This document shows positions 11,272 through 22,247 of a DNA stretch of 64,000 nucleotides, in pieces. The DNA comes from Desarmillaria ectypa (lineage: Eukaryota; Basidiomycota; Agaricomycetes; Agaricales; Physalacriaceae). Made by a program: the position numbers and the translations under genes. Position 1 is the first letter of the stretch; each line of letters begins with the position of its first letter. Below the pieces are notes generated by a model. That model was not told where the DNA came from. It made no database searches and saw nothing but the letters and a program-made list of their open reading frames with translations. The stretch is taken from NCBI GenBank assembly GCA_030407005.1, contig JAUDYN010000005.1, forward strand, positions 3,100,001 through 3,164,000. The letters run 5' to 3'.

Positions 11272-14137
11272 TTATCCTCTTATTAAGACAGTCATCTCAA
11301 CTGTCAGGGTTTCTCTTCTGGAGAGTTGTACTGAGCATCAGCTTGTTTGGTCTAATACTCATTGAGTAGGATCTTCCAATGGGTTTTATCTAGGTTCTTG
11401 ATTTATTTTTGGATTCCATTCTCTCATTGCACAAAGTATGTGACATCCCTATTTTCTGAGTATTTATAGTCTAGGATCATAGAGATGGCCTTCTAGTTAG
11501 TTACAATTTTGACTGTGTCTAGCCTTTGTGTGCATCATACTTTTATCTTGTATTCTTTGATAGCATTCTGCATATTTTTCATCTCTGTGTCTTTGACCCA
11601 GGAGTTGTGTTCTCAGATTCATCCTGTCCATTTGACCAAATAGTAAGTCACAACCTTGGAGTGCTGTCTCTTTTTGGTGCATACTCAGCAGATCTGTGAG
11701 TTAAGCACTTTCTCAATTTCATATTCTTCTTGATTATTGATGAGATTAAGGGAGGGAGGGTGGTGATGGTGATTATTGTTGATTTGAGAAAGCAGAAGTG
11801 GTATATGATGTCAATAACTTCTCATTGAAGTGTGGGTGAATCTTTCAGTGCAGCAGTAGTTTTATTTTATATGTTGATATATCTATTTTTTCAAGAATCT
11901 CAAATGGTCCCATTTATTTATTGTCAAGCTTCTTCTTAGGTCTTGGAAGATGAAGGTTGCTCATGTCTAGCCAGACCTTGTCATTGACCTTATACTCTTC
12001 TGCTGGGTGCCTTCTTTTATTGTACTATTTCTTCATCTGTGTAGCAGTCTTGTTTAGCATGTCATGCACTTCTTTGTGGACCTGTGCCATTGTTTCAGTG
12101 AATTCTACAGTGGCAGGATTTGCAAATGGCATTTCCCTGGCCAAGTCAGATATGAGTCATAGATTCTTTTTATATAGTACTATAAAGAGACTCTTACTAG
12201 TGGCTGAATGCATTCTATTATTATGCACAAATTCAGTGAGTGGTAATCAGTCACTCCAGTCATCCTATTGGTAATTTACAAAGATCTGAAGATATTTTTT
12301 AATTTCTTGGTTAATCTGTTTGGTCTATCCATTAGTCTGTAGGTGGTAGGCAGTAGATGCATTCTGGGTGATGTCCAGCATTCAGTATAGATCCTTCATG
12401 AATCTTGAGATGAACTGGGAATCTCAGTCAGAAATGATGATCTGGGACATCCTATATTTAATATATACTGGTCTTAGAAAATTCATGCCCACTCTTCCAT
12501 GGAGAGCTCTTCATTGCAGGTGACAGAGATAATTGCTTTGAAAAATCTGTTGATAGTTATCAACAGGGCATCATATCCATTAGATTCAGAAAGTCCAGTG
12601 ACCATATTGACAGATATATGCATCTATAGTTCAGCTGAAACAATGTTTGGGTATAACAGTGCTGCCTTGGCCTGCATACTGCTCTTAGTGTGCTGACAGA
12701 TTTTGCACCCCTTAACATATGCTTTCATGTCTTTCTTCAGCTTTGGCTATCAGTATTCTCTGAGAATGAGTTCTATGGTTTTGGTGATACTAGGATATCT
12801 AGCAGTGACATGGTCATGACTATTGGTGATGATCTCACTGTGTAACAATTCCTTCCTTAGTATATAGATATGCTCATTATAGTGCAGCACCCCATCTTTC
12901 TGGGTGATGCTGTATTTATAGTCAAGTGACACAGTGATACCTTGGTTTCATAGTTTCTTCTGGCATATGGCATCTTGAATTTTTGAATGTTTCTTAGTCA
13001 TCATTGGCAAGATGAGAGTGCAGAATCAGCTGAAGAATAATGATGTTGTGATTATTTCTTTTCTCTTGGTCATAATCATTGCATTGACTGAGTAAGTCAG
13101 CCTTTTTGTTTATAGCCTCAGGTTTGTGTTTGAGAGTAAAATAGTATTTGGCAAGCTCAGTAACTCAGTATACCTGGTGATAATTCAATTTCTGGGGCTT
13201 TTGGAAATACTAGAGATTTTGGTGATCCATTTAGATTTCAACATCTTTAGTTGTGCCCATAAGATAATGGTGCCATTCCTTAAGAATGAGTATGATAGTG
13301 AGTAACTCTTTATCATAAATCTCATAGTTGTGCTCTGTCATCATTAGGGTCTTAAATATGAATGTGATTGATCACCACCTGCCATTCTGGTACTGACTGA
13401 GTACTGCACCAACAGCTCCATCACTGGAGTCAGCTTCTACCATGAACTTTCCATCATTTGTTAGGATGGCTAGTATTACATCCTTCATCATCTGCCTTTT
13501 TAGCTTGAGGAATGCCTGTTCTTAAGCTTCCTCTCATTTCTATTTTGCATTGTCTGTCAGCTGAGTAAGGGGTTTGATAATTTTGAAATAATCACATATA
13601 AACTTGTGATAGAAATTCATAAAACTCAGGAATGATTGAAGTTTCTTTTTCTTTGTCAGGGTTGGCCACTCTGCAATTCTCATGATCTTGATAGAGTCCA
13701 TCTGGATCAAGTCCTGACTGATGATGATACCCAAATATTCAGTTTCTAAAACCTTAAACTTGCATTTCTCAGCTTTAAAGAAGAGCTTGTTTTCATGCAG
13801 ATGTTGAAAAATGTGGCACATGATTCATTGATGTTCTTTTAGATCCTTTATGAAGATCAGAATATCATCTAGGTAGATCGTGACCTTCTCCTCAGTAATG
13901 AGGTTATGGAAGATGTCATTCATCATCCATTGGAATATGGCAGATGAATTGGTCAGCCCAAAGAACATGATGGTAGGCTCAAACAGCCTGTGATTTGTGT
14001 GGAAGGCAGCTTTCTCTTCATCACCTTCATGGATCTGTACATTATTGTATCCTCAGCAGACATTAAGCTTGGAGAAGTACTTAGTGCCACATAGCTTGTT
14101 GATGAGTTTGGAGATGAGTGGTAAGAGATATTGATTC
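11272..14137 (-). pseudogene. pol: Element B pol, 3' part: RT, RNase H, integrase, chromodomain
   Basis: Read right to left. RT keeps an intact YLDD (13875-13864) and the thumb region (FKAEKCKFKVLETEYLG; AEWPTLTKKKKLQSFLSF, 13540-13821). RNase H and integrase (about 13350-11900) are recognisable but full of stops. The chromodomain (about 11500-11720) reads YLVKW.G ... EHNSWVKDTEMKN. After the stop lies the hairpin 11287-11305 and the polypurine tract next to the LTR. Element A is inserted in the RT; the other part of B is at 22671-25376. Confidence 0.8.
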
Positions 14138-14560
14138 TGTTGGGTACCGACTTGGGCATGTGACTTGGGATAATCAGCTGATCCCTCTGGGCTGTTACGC
14201 GTTCAAACGATCACCCAATGTGAGAGATAGAAGCTGGAGGTCTTCTGTGTTGTGCAAACAAGAAGTATATGATAGTAATTTAAACAAGAGATAGAGTACA
14301 ATGGTCTAGTTTACTCTGTTTATATAGTATTCCTATGGTGTTATAATTAGATGAAATGCTATGGTCCATGCACAAACGGTGTCGAAGTAGGATGATCCAG
14401 GAGGATCATAGAACCAATAGAGAGCGTCTGGGGTGACAGACGGTGAGAACAAGGGTTGTAGCCGGCGAATAGCTGGATATGAGTTGGTTTCTGGATAAGA
14501 TTAGATGGATGAGTCATGGATATGACTCAGATAAGATAAGATAACAGAAAAATCATAACA
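14138..14560 (-). repeat. Element A 3' LTR
   Basis: TGTTGGGTACCGA... to ...AAATCATAACA on the plus strand, 423 bp, matching 22248-22670 with only transitions. It ends next to the polypurine tract at 14561. Confidence 0.93.
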
Positions 14561-14593
14561 TTACCCCCTTGTTAAAGCAGTCGTCCCGACTGC
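14561..14593 (-). other. Element A polypurine tract and pol-stop hairpin
   Basis: In element sense, the pol stop TAG (14595-14593) is followed at once by GCAGTCG-GGA-CGACTGC (14593-14577), a perfect 7-bp stem with a 3-nt loop whose first base is the G of TAG. Then comes TTTAACAAGGGGGTAA, the polypurine tract, directly against the LTR. The same arrangement recurs in C, D, J and H. Confidence 0.8.
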
Positions 14594-17500
14594 TAAGGCT
14601 CTTCCAAAGGGGTGTTGAATTGTGTTGCGATTTGACTGATCCAGTACTGATCAATCAAATTCTTCCATACTTCTTCGTCTGGATTGATAATCCATTTGAT
14701 ATATCCATCCTTTCTTTTGGTGAGGTAGGCTATGTCGCCATGTTCCGAGTATTCGTGGTCTAGTATCTTGACCACCTGTTTTTTGGTTGCGATTTTTGGA
14801 GTGTATATGGTGCGGTTTACGCTAGCCTGGTACTCTTGGATCGCTTCCAAAGCGTTCGTCATTTCGTTCTCTCGGACCCATGAGTTGTGCTCACGAGTCC
14901 ATCCTTTCCATTTGACTAGGTAGTCCATGACTTCCCTAGATGGTTGTCCTTGCTTGGATCGTACCTTTCTAGTGCATGAATCCAAGACTTCTTCAATTTC
15001 ATATTCTTCTTGTCTGTCTACGAGGTCCGGAGGAGGAGGTGGCGGTTGTTCTTGATTCCTGAATGAAGGTGCAACATAGGGGGTCAACAACTTCTCATTG
15101 AATCGGGGATGAATCTTCCAATGTGGTGGCAGCTTAAGCTCGTATGCTGCCACTCCTGTTTTCTCAATGATCTCGAACGGTCCTGTTCGTTTATCATCAA
15201 GCTTTTTCTTTGGTCGTGGAAGATGAAGGTTGGCAGTGTCGAGCCATACCTTATCTCCAATTCGATATCCCCTTGAAGTTTGTTTTTTCTTGTCATATTG
15301 CACCTTCATTTGCGCTGTGGCCTTTTCCAATGCTTCATGAACCTCTCTATGGACCTTGGCCATAGTTTCTGTGAAGTCAACCACTGCAGGATTCGCGAAG
15401 TGGGTCTTTTGTATCGACTCAGGAATGAGTCGGGGATTTCGTCCATATAGGACCATGAAAGGACTTTTGCCCATAGCCGAATGGACTCAGTTATTATGGG
15501 TGAATTCGGCGAGTGGTAGTCATGCTACCCAGTCGGTTTGTCGATGATTGACAAAGATTCGGAGGTATTTTTCTACCTCCTGGTTGACTCTCTCTGTCTG
15601 TCCATCTGTCTGTGGGTGGTATGCCATGGACGCATTCTGGGTGATGTTCAGCATTTGGTATAATTCCTTCATGAATGTTGAGATGAATTGGGGTCCTCTG
15701 TCTGAGATGACCACCTGTGGCATTCCATGCTTCGCATATATGTGGTCACGGAGTATGAGTGCCCATTCTTCAGCTGATAACTCCTCATTGCATGGAATCA
15801 GGAGAATGTTTTTTGAAAAACGATCTATGATGACCAGTAGAGCATCGTATCCATCTGACTCAGGGAGTCCAGTGACCATATCAACCGAGATATGGGTCCA
15901 TGGCATGTCAGGGATTGCATTTGGATGAAGAGGTGCAGCCTTGGCCTGCGTATCACTCTTCATTCTTTGGCAAGTTTCACATCCTTTGATGTATGACTCT
16001 ATGTCCTTTTTCATCTTTGGCCACCAGTACTCACGAAGTATGAGCTCCTTGGTCTTTGCGATTCTGGGGTGTCCAGCGGTGATGTGGTCATGGAATTGTG
16101 CAATGATCTCACCATGTAGCATCGAGTCGTTGGGAATGTAGACTCGTCTGTCATACCACAGGACTTCATTTTCCTGGGTGATCCCTCATTCATGGTTGAG
16201 GGATTTCTCGATTCCCTGGTCCCACTGCTCCTTCTGTTTTGTTGCATCTCTTATACACGTGATCCTTTCTTCAGTTGTTGGCAATACCAATGCTTGGAAA
16301 TGTTCCGGGGATAATACGACAACGTCTTGATTGTCTTCTTTTCCCTGATCATGATCGTCTTGTCTGCTGAGAAGATTGGCTTTCTGATTAGCAGTTCCAG
16401 CTTTGTGTTGAAGAACAAAGTGGTACTCCACTAGTTCAGTGACCCATCGAGCTTGTCAACGATTCAGCTTCTGGGGTTTCCGGAAGTATTGGAGATTCTG
16501 GTGGTCAGTCCAGATCTTGACAGTCTCTTTGGTGCCCATGAGATAATGACGCCATTCTTCTAATGCCAGCATAATTGCTAGCAACTCCTTGTCATAGATC
16601 TCATAATTCCGCTCAGTGGCAGTGAGTGCTTTTGACATGAAGGTGACTGGTCTCCATTTGCCTTCCTTTTTTTGGCTTAGGACAGCACCAATGGCTCCGT
16701 CACTAGCATTGGCTTCTACTTGGAACTTTCCATCGTTTGAAGGAATTGTAAGAACTACGTTTGTTGTCATCAACTTCTTGAGTTGATTAAATGCTTGTTC
16801 TTGTTCTGATCCCCATGTCCAGTCTACCTTTCCGGTTAACTGGGTAAGGGGATGCACTATCTTGGAGTAATCTTTAATGAACTTCCGGTAGAAGTTCGTG
16901 AATCCTAAAAAGGATTGTAGCTCCTTCTTCTTTATTGGGGTTGGCCATTCTGCTATTCCCACAATCTTGATTGGGTCCATGCGAATGGCATCTTCGCTGA
17001 TGATCACTCTAAGATATTTGGTTTTGAGTACCTTGAACTCGCATTTCTCTGCTTTAAGGAACAGTTTGTTCTCTCGAAGTTGCTGGAGTACTTGTTGTAC
17101 TATGGTCCAGTGTTCCGACAAGGACTTGGTGAATATAAGTATGTCATCGAGGTAAATCATGACTTTTCCTCCGGCGATCAAGTCTTTGAATAGGTCATTC
17201 ATCATCCATTGGAACGTGGCTGGTGAATTCGTAAGTCCAAAGAACATAACCGTCGGCTCAAAGAGTCCTTGATTTGTTCTGAACATGGCTTTTTCTTCAG
17301 TCTCCATCTCGAATATGGACATTGTTATATCCCCATCACACATTCAGCTTGGAGAAGTACTTGGCTCCCCATAGTTTATTGATTAGCTCAGAGATGAGCA
17401 GAAGGGAATAACGATTTTTGATCATCATTTCGTTCAACTTTCAGTAATCCTGGACCAGTCATAGAGAACCATCCTTTTTCTTGACAAAAAAGAAGGGAGA

Positions 17501-19399
17501 GGTGAATGGGGATTTCGAGGGATGGATGCATCCTGAGTCTAAGTTCTCATCTAAGAACTTGTCTAGCTGTTCTTGCTCATTTTGATTGAGCAGATATACC
17601 TTGCAGTCCAAGGTTGACTTCACGTTGGGGACCAACTCGATTGCGTGGTCCCAGGGTCTTCTTTCTGGTAATTCGTCAAAGCTTTCTTTAGAGAATAGAT
17701 CTCTAAAGCTTTGATACTGAGGAGGCATGAGCTCCTCAAATGTCTGCTTGGGTTTCTCAGCATTGGCTGCTGCAGCTAACTCGTTCACATGATGGACAGC
17801 ACGAAGGATGATTTCTTCCTGCATATTGACGGCAAGAATACTTTCCCCTTCCTCGAGCTCTTCGTCCCATTGATCTTCTTCATCTGCATCAGGCAGAGTG
17901 AAGTAGTTTTGGACACAATGACATTGTCCGAATGTCAAGGTCCCTGCCTTCCAGTTGACAAAAGGATTATGGTGTTTCAGCCAGTCGTGGCCCAAGTATA
18001 TGGTTTTGGAACCTAGGTCAGTGACCACAAGGTCAATCTATTCGCTGTGTTCTCCGATGGTCATTTGGAGTTCCACAAATTCTGTTATGTCCCCTGCTTT
18101 ATTGCGCGTTCCGTCGGCATTATAGACCGGTATAGGGGCTGCGGCCTTCCTAGTGTCCAACTGATGTTGCTGGACGTAAGTTCAATTGATAGAGCTGCCC
18201 ATGCAGCCACTATCCAACAACGCTCGAGTTGTTAATGTCTTTTTTCCAGTACATGGGAAAAGTTGGATGTCTACCAAGAAGTCCCGTCTGGGACTCTTGG
18301 TGCCGCGAATATAATGAATGGGTTTGTGTAATTCATAGAGCTGTTCCTGGGCAATGCTCCCTCCCATTCATAAGCTTTGAATAAGTTCTTTATCAATTTC
18401 TCCAAGTCATTTGGGATGTACCCAAATAGAGAGAACCACTTTGGCATTTGCCAAGTTCTTGGAGTCATGTATTGTGCACAGCATCCAGTCAATTCTGAAT
18501 GGTCTGAGCCATTGGAACTCGTCCTGCTTCCCCATTCATTCGGAAGACTTGTCTTACTTCCCTGTATGTTCAGAAGCTGTTGATACCCCCTTGTTAGGAT
18601 AGGTGTCAGATTCGATGCTTCCCCATACATTCGGAAGGTTCTGTGTTTCCGGTGTTCTGGCTTTGGATTGGCTGACTTGCCACATCCTAAAAGCCATGTC
18701 GTCTTCTTTGTCGGGTACTTCAATGACAGTAGTTCTGCTGGAATGCCCCCTTTTTACTGCCTGGGTGCTAGTGGGATCCTGTCCCTTTTCCTCGGCCAGC
18801 ACCACTCGCGACGGAGTTTGAATTTCCTTGGTCATTGACTCCCAGCTAGTGCCTAAGGTGACCTTTGCACATGTGCAACCCATACCAGTCTGGTTTGGGT
18901 AATCCTGCCCCCTTTTTATCACCTGGGTGCTAGCGACTTCCCTCTTGTCAGCTTTGATCCTTTGACTTGCCAGCCCAGTTTGGTACTCAGCTTCATCAAG
19001 TTTTCCACTCTCCAGACCAGTTTGTCTGGGTCATCGGTCCTGGCCTTGGTTAGAGGCACTGTCCTGGTCCTCCACCAACCCTGGCGGAACTGGTGAGCTT
19101 GCCCCGCTGCTTGAGGCGGAGACTGGGATGGTCAGACTTCTGGGAGGCCTGAAGGAGTCCCACCTACTGGTCCCTGCTTGTCGCTGTGCGCTCAGCGGCG
19201 TATCCGGTGAGCTCTGCTCATTGGACTTTGTTGCAGCGCCAACACCACTTGGCAAGTCCCGCTCCAGTTTGTCAGAGGCTCAGGATTTGTCACTACAGAT
19301 ACTTGTGTCAGCTTCTTCTAGGAGGATGATGTACCTGTTTGTTCTTGATGATTCTTGCTTGGTCTTCGGCTTCGGTGAAGTTATAGATATATTTTTCAT
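14593..19399 (-). pseudogene. pol: Element A pol polyprotein (recently inactivated)
   Basis: Start ATG 19399-19397 (MKNISITSPKPK) overlaps a TGA of the gag frame as ATGA. A Ser/Pro/Thr-rich leader of nearly 400 codons contains AQ-type repeats (TQAVKRGHSSRTTVIEVP). Protease: ALLDSGCMGSSIN, D-S-G at 18214-18206. [15 protein letters not shown] and YLDD at 17154-17143. RNase H: ASDGAIGAVLSQ, TDHQNLQYF. Integrase: zinc site H-H-C-C (GHPRIAKT ... CETCQ) and D, D, E with exactly 35 residues between the second D and E (ISDRGPQF ... QTDGQTERVN). Chromodomain: YEIEEVLD ... YLVKWKGW ... NSWV, then a 75-residue tail (KILDHEY ... DQYWISQI). Damage: several TAG/TGA stops (for example the W-to-stop after HSE near 18040, stops near 17330 and 15515) and a one-base insertion near 17300 just before the KAMFRTNQG block. 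Polyprotein would be cleaved by its own protease. Confidence 0.92.
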
Positions 19400-19500
19400 A
19401 TGTAATTTTCTATTTTCATAATAATCAGTCTGACCTGCAGAAACTGAGGACACACCTTGAGACTCGGGTGTGTAAGGGGAATCGAACTCTTGACGCCCTA
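19396..19500 (-). promoter_or_regulatory. Element A gag-pol junction: UAG, 33-nt stem-loop, ATGA stop-start
   Basis: The gag stop TAG (19500-19498) is followed by G. Starting with its last base, 19498-19466 folds as GGGCGT-CAAG / CTTA-C-ACACCC around a 12-nt loop; two C-A mismatches become C-G if two G-to-A transitions are undone. The gag frame stays open for 33 codons after TAG (KSSIPL, LKVCPQFLQV) and ends with TGA overlapping the pol ATG (ATGA, 19399-19396). Pol is thus in the -1 frame. This geometry recurs in D and, with small changes, in H, C and B. Confidence 0.65.
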
Positions 19501-22192
19501 CTCTTTTACCTCCTTGATCTTGGAGGTGCTCAGCACCACTGCGTCAGTGGGCCCCACATATCTCACAATGTTCTTCTCTTTTCTTGTAGGGCAATCCCTG
19601 CTCAGGTGACCCTTTTGATCACACCTGAAGCAGCACCCCTCGGCTCATTGCCAGTCTAGATCCATGGGCTTCTCTGCCCCTCTGTACGTCGTCCACTTAC
19701 CAGTTCCAGCATCGCGACTGGTTCCTCCACTCCCAGCAGTCGGCTTTGGAGCCAAGGAACTTGTTGCCCCAGCAGTGTTCTTGCTGCTGGGCTGCTGTTG
19801 TTGGAGACGCTGGCCCTACTTCTGGCCATCCCGAGGCATACTAGTGGTCTGGTCAAAGACCCATTTCCACTGTCTCTCTTCATACATCCAGAGGATGCAT
19901 TCCTTCCACTCCGGATATGAGCGTGGGATGCTCACGCCCATATTTGATATGAAGGTCATGTACAAACTAGGCACTCCTAGTTGCACTGCCTTCACCATCG
20001 TGCCGCATTCAGCCTCATCGGATCTCCAGCCTGCTAACTTGGCTTCTTCTTCCAGCTTCTGAAAGTAGTGGGAGGTGGGCTGTGCTCCCATGCACAAGTC
20101 GAACATGTGCTTTTCATGAATTTCCTCGATTGCGGGATCTCGGAATTGTTGTGTGACTAGGTCGACAAAGTCGGCCCAGTCGGGATATCAGAAGTGGGTG
20201 GCAGTGCCATCAAAGGCATCGCCTACCCAGTATTCAGGTCTCTTGTAGACCCACCAGTCTTTGGTGGCGCCCTTGAAATGAGATGTCGCTTACAGTACCA
20301 GGTGCAACGGCACCTGGAAGTAGTGTCGAAACACTTTGAAATAGGTGATGCAATCGCCTATGAAGCATTCGATGTCATCGTGGTCCCCCTTGAATGGAGC
20401 GGGGACCTTGATGAGGGTTGGCTTGATGCCCAAGTAGGGGGCATCAGCGGCGGCATTCCCGACAGGGTTCGGGATTGGGTCAGGTGGTCCCTGACCGGGG
20501 GGTGGTCTTGGGATCGAAAATTGATCCGGCCTGTATCCCGGGTATCCTCTTAGTGGTCCCGGGGGTCTTTCCCTTTCTGGCTCTTTTTCCTTCTCTTGAG
20601 CCTTGAGATATTCTGCTAACGTCTTGCGGGCGGAATCCTCCCTGTTGAGTTCTTCACGCATCTCTGTGATGTGCCATTCCTTCTCCAGCAACTCACTCCA
20701 CATCTGTTGCCAGACTTCTTCTGCTGTGGCAGGGGTTCTTGATGCCCCTGCAGTGGTGTTTCCTGCAGGGGCTCCTTTGGCTTCCATGTCTTCTTCTGCC
20801 CCTGCAAAGAGAAGACTACCACCCTGATAAGGGTGGTATCCTTGGTGACGTGCCCTATGGTGCGAGGGCAAGTCAGGGAGTGGTCATGGGTTTACGACCG
20901 GGGTATCTGGTGGGTGCTCCAGATATATTTCGTATTGGGGATGGTGGTATTCCATCCTGCCATAGTAACCTGTATCATAGGTTAACGTATTGTACTGGGG
21001 CTCTTGTCCCCAGTTACTCCTCTCTTGCCACCTCCAACCTCCATAGATGTTGGAGGGTTCTCTCCAACTCCTGCTGCTCCTGTGGATCTCTGGGCCAAAG
21101 CCCTGGAAATAGATCCCCTGCGGAGGGGCAGAAGATTGACCAGTCGCGGTTGGCGCGTATCCAGTGATTGACGATGTTGGCCCTAGCAGAGCTGGGCCCA
21201 TTGAAGGGAACTCGGATGGGGTCGCCCCTGTTAAGGGCCAACCACTCATCTATTTCGACTCTGGGTTCTTCCCAGAGATCTTGGGCTTCGACATCCCTTC
21301 ATCGAATTTCCCATGCTGCAGTCCGATATGGACTGAAGAGTCTCCGGTTGACCTCGGAGAGGTCAGGCCAGATGTAGTCCCCCCTGTGTGGGTTGAACAG
21401 GTCATCGGGGGCACGGGGAGGGGCCGGGACCAGGGCATTGTCTCCGACAATATCGTCGTCGGACTTGTCATCGGAGATTTTGATAACGGGGAGAGAGGAG
21501 ATTGATCCTCCCTCTTTTTCAGGCCACTGCTTGCAGCCCCAGGGGCCATAAGGGTGGTTTTGATCCATTCTGGGATTGTCGGGGTGACGGGGTCCAGAGT
21601 GACCAGACCTTCTACTATCGTCGCTGTTGGGCGACGGGGAATCTGACCTCCGCTGGGATATGCGGAGGGCGGGGGTTCTTGAACGAGGGGGGGGGGGCCG
21701 GGGTTCATCCAGCGCAAGCCGAATGTCCCTCACGTATTCTTGGGCCGGCATGGGGTCAGCTGTTGGTTGCTCCAGTGCGACGGTGGATTGTTCCATCCAG
21801 TAATGGAGGAGGATGGCTTGCACATTGTATGCGTGAGCAGATTCAGCAATCTGGGCCCGAAGTTCTGGGATCCCCGGAGTTGGGGGCCTTGGGTCCAGGC
21901 TCTCCTTGGAGGAGGAGGCAATTGTGAATTGAGCCCAGGGACGAACGAGTGCAGTTGCCTCTCGTTCTCCCAATCTTGCGGGGGGTATCCCCCTGGGAAC
22001 AACATGGATTGGTGTTGGGGCGGGGCAGGGGGATGGGTTTCTTTGTTGGGGCTGCCTGAGCAGTGCCCTGATTTCTTCCTCATAGATTAGTATAGCGAGG
22101 ACCATAAAAAATGACAATAGTATGGCGCCACCGATGGCGACACCGAGAGAAATGGTTTGGGGTTCTTGGGGGTTTCTTTCTTCCCCAGGCAT
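19498..22192 (-). pseudogene. gag: Element A gag with N-terminal membrane segment and CCHC knuckle
   Basis: ATG at 22192 starts MPGEERNPQEPQ followed by a hydrophobic segment at residues 13-36 (TISLGVAIGGAILLSFFMVL then AILIYEEE). A Pro-rich middle (PCPAPTP, PRPPPPRSRTP) and an acidic stretch (ISDDKSDDDIVGDN) follow. An in-frame TGA at 21298-21296 (CGA Arg lost) and a frame slip near 21015 separate this from the second half: coiled-coil (20800-20600; EKEWHITEMREELNRED), capsid-like core (FIGDCITYFKVFRHYF; CKDWWVY-type GATKDWWVY; FRDPAIEEIHEKHMFDLCMG; YPEWKECILWMYEE) and a CCHC knuckle C-F-R-C-...-H-...-C at 19632-19591 (intact). Stop TAG 19500-19498. Length (~890 codons) is long for a Gypsy Gag because of the N-terminal extension. 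Confidence 0.85.
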
Positions 22193-22234
22193 GAAGAAGA
22201 TCTTCTATACGGCTAGCGTGATAGAAGTAGAAAA

Positions 22235-22247
22235 ATCTCTTGTTTAA
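22235..22247 (-). other. Element A primer-binding site (self-primer type)
   Basis: In element sense TTAAACAAGAGAT lies directly after the 5' LTR. It is a perfect 13-bp complement of ATCTCTTGTTTAA in the LTR (22402-22390). That segment begins 34 nt after a TATA box, where the mRNA 5' end is expected. This is the arrangement of Tf1-type self-priming, in which the mRNA 5' end folds back and serves as primer. Confidence 0.8.

Noticed and set aside
15548..15928. 126-codon plus-strand open frame opposite element A integrase
   Set aside because: It is the antisense shadow of the integrase core, whose own strand shows D, D, E and zinc motifs.
19466..19498. tRNA-like T-arm (GAGTTCGATTCCC) just after the gag stop
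   Set aside because: There is no acceptor stem, D-arm or anticodon arm around it; the bases are better explained as loop of the 33-nt stem-loop, and other copies change the TTCGA core.
20739..21167. 142-codon plus-strand frame and similar ones across element A gag (21164-21505, 21502-21927)
   Set aside because: They are antisense to a Gag with a recognisable knuckle, coiled-coil and core; long antisense frames reflect the GC-rich, stop-poor composition.
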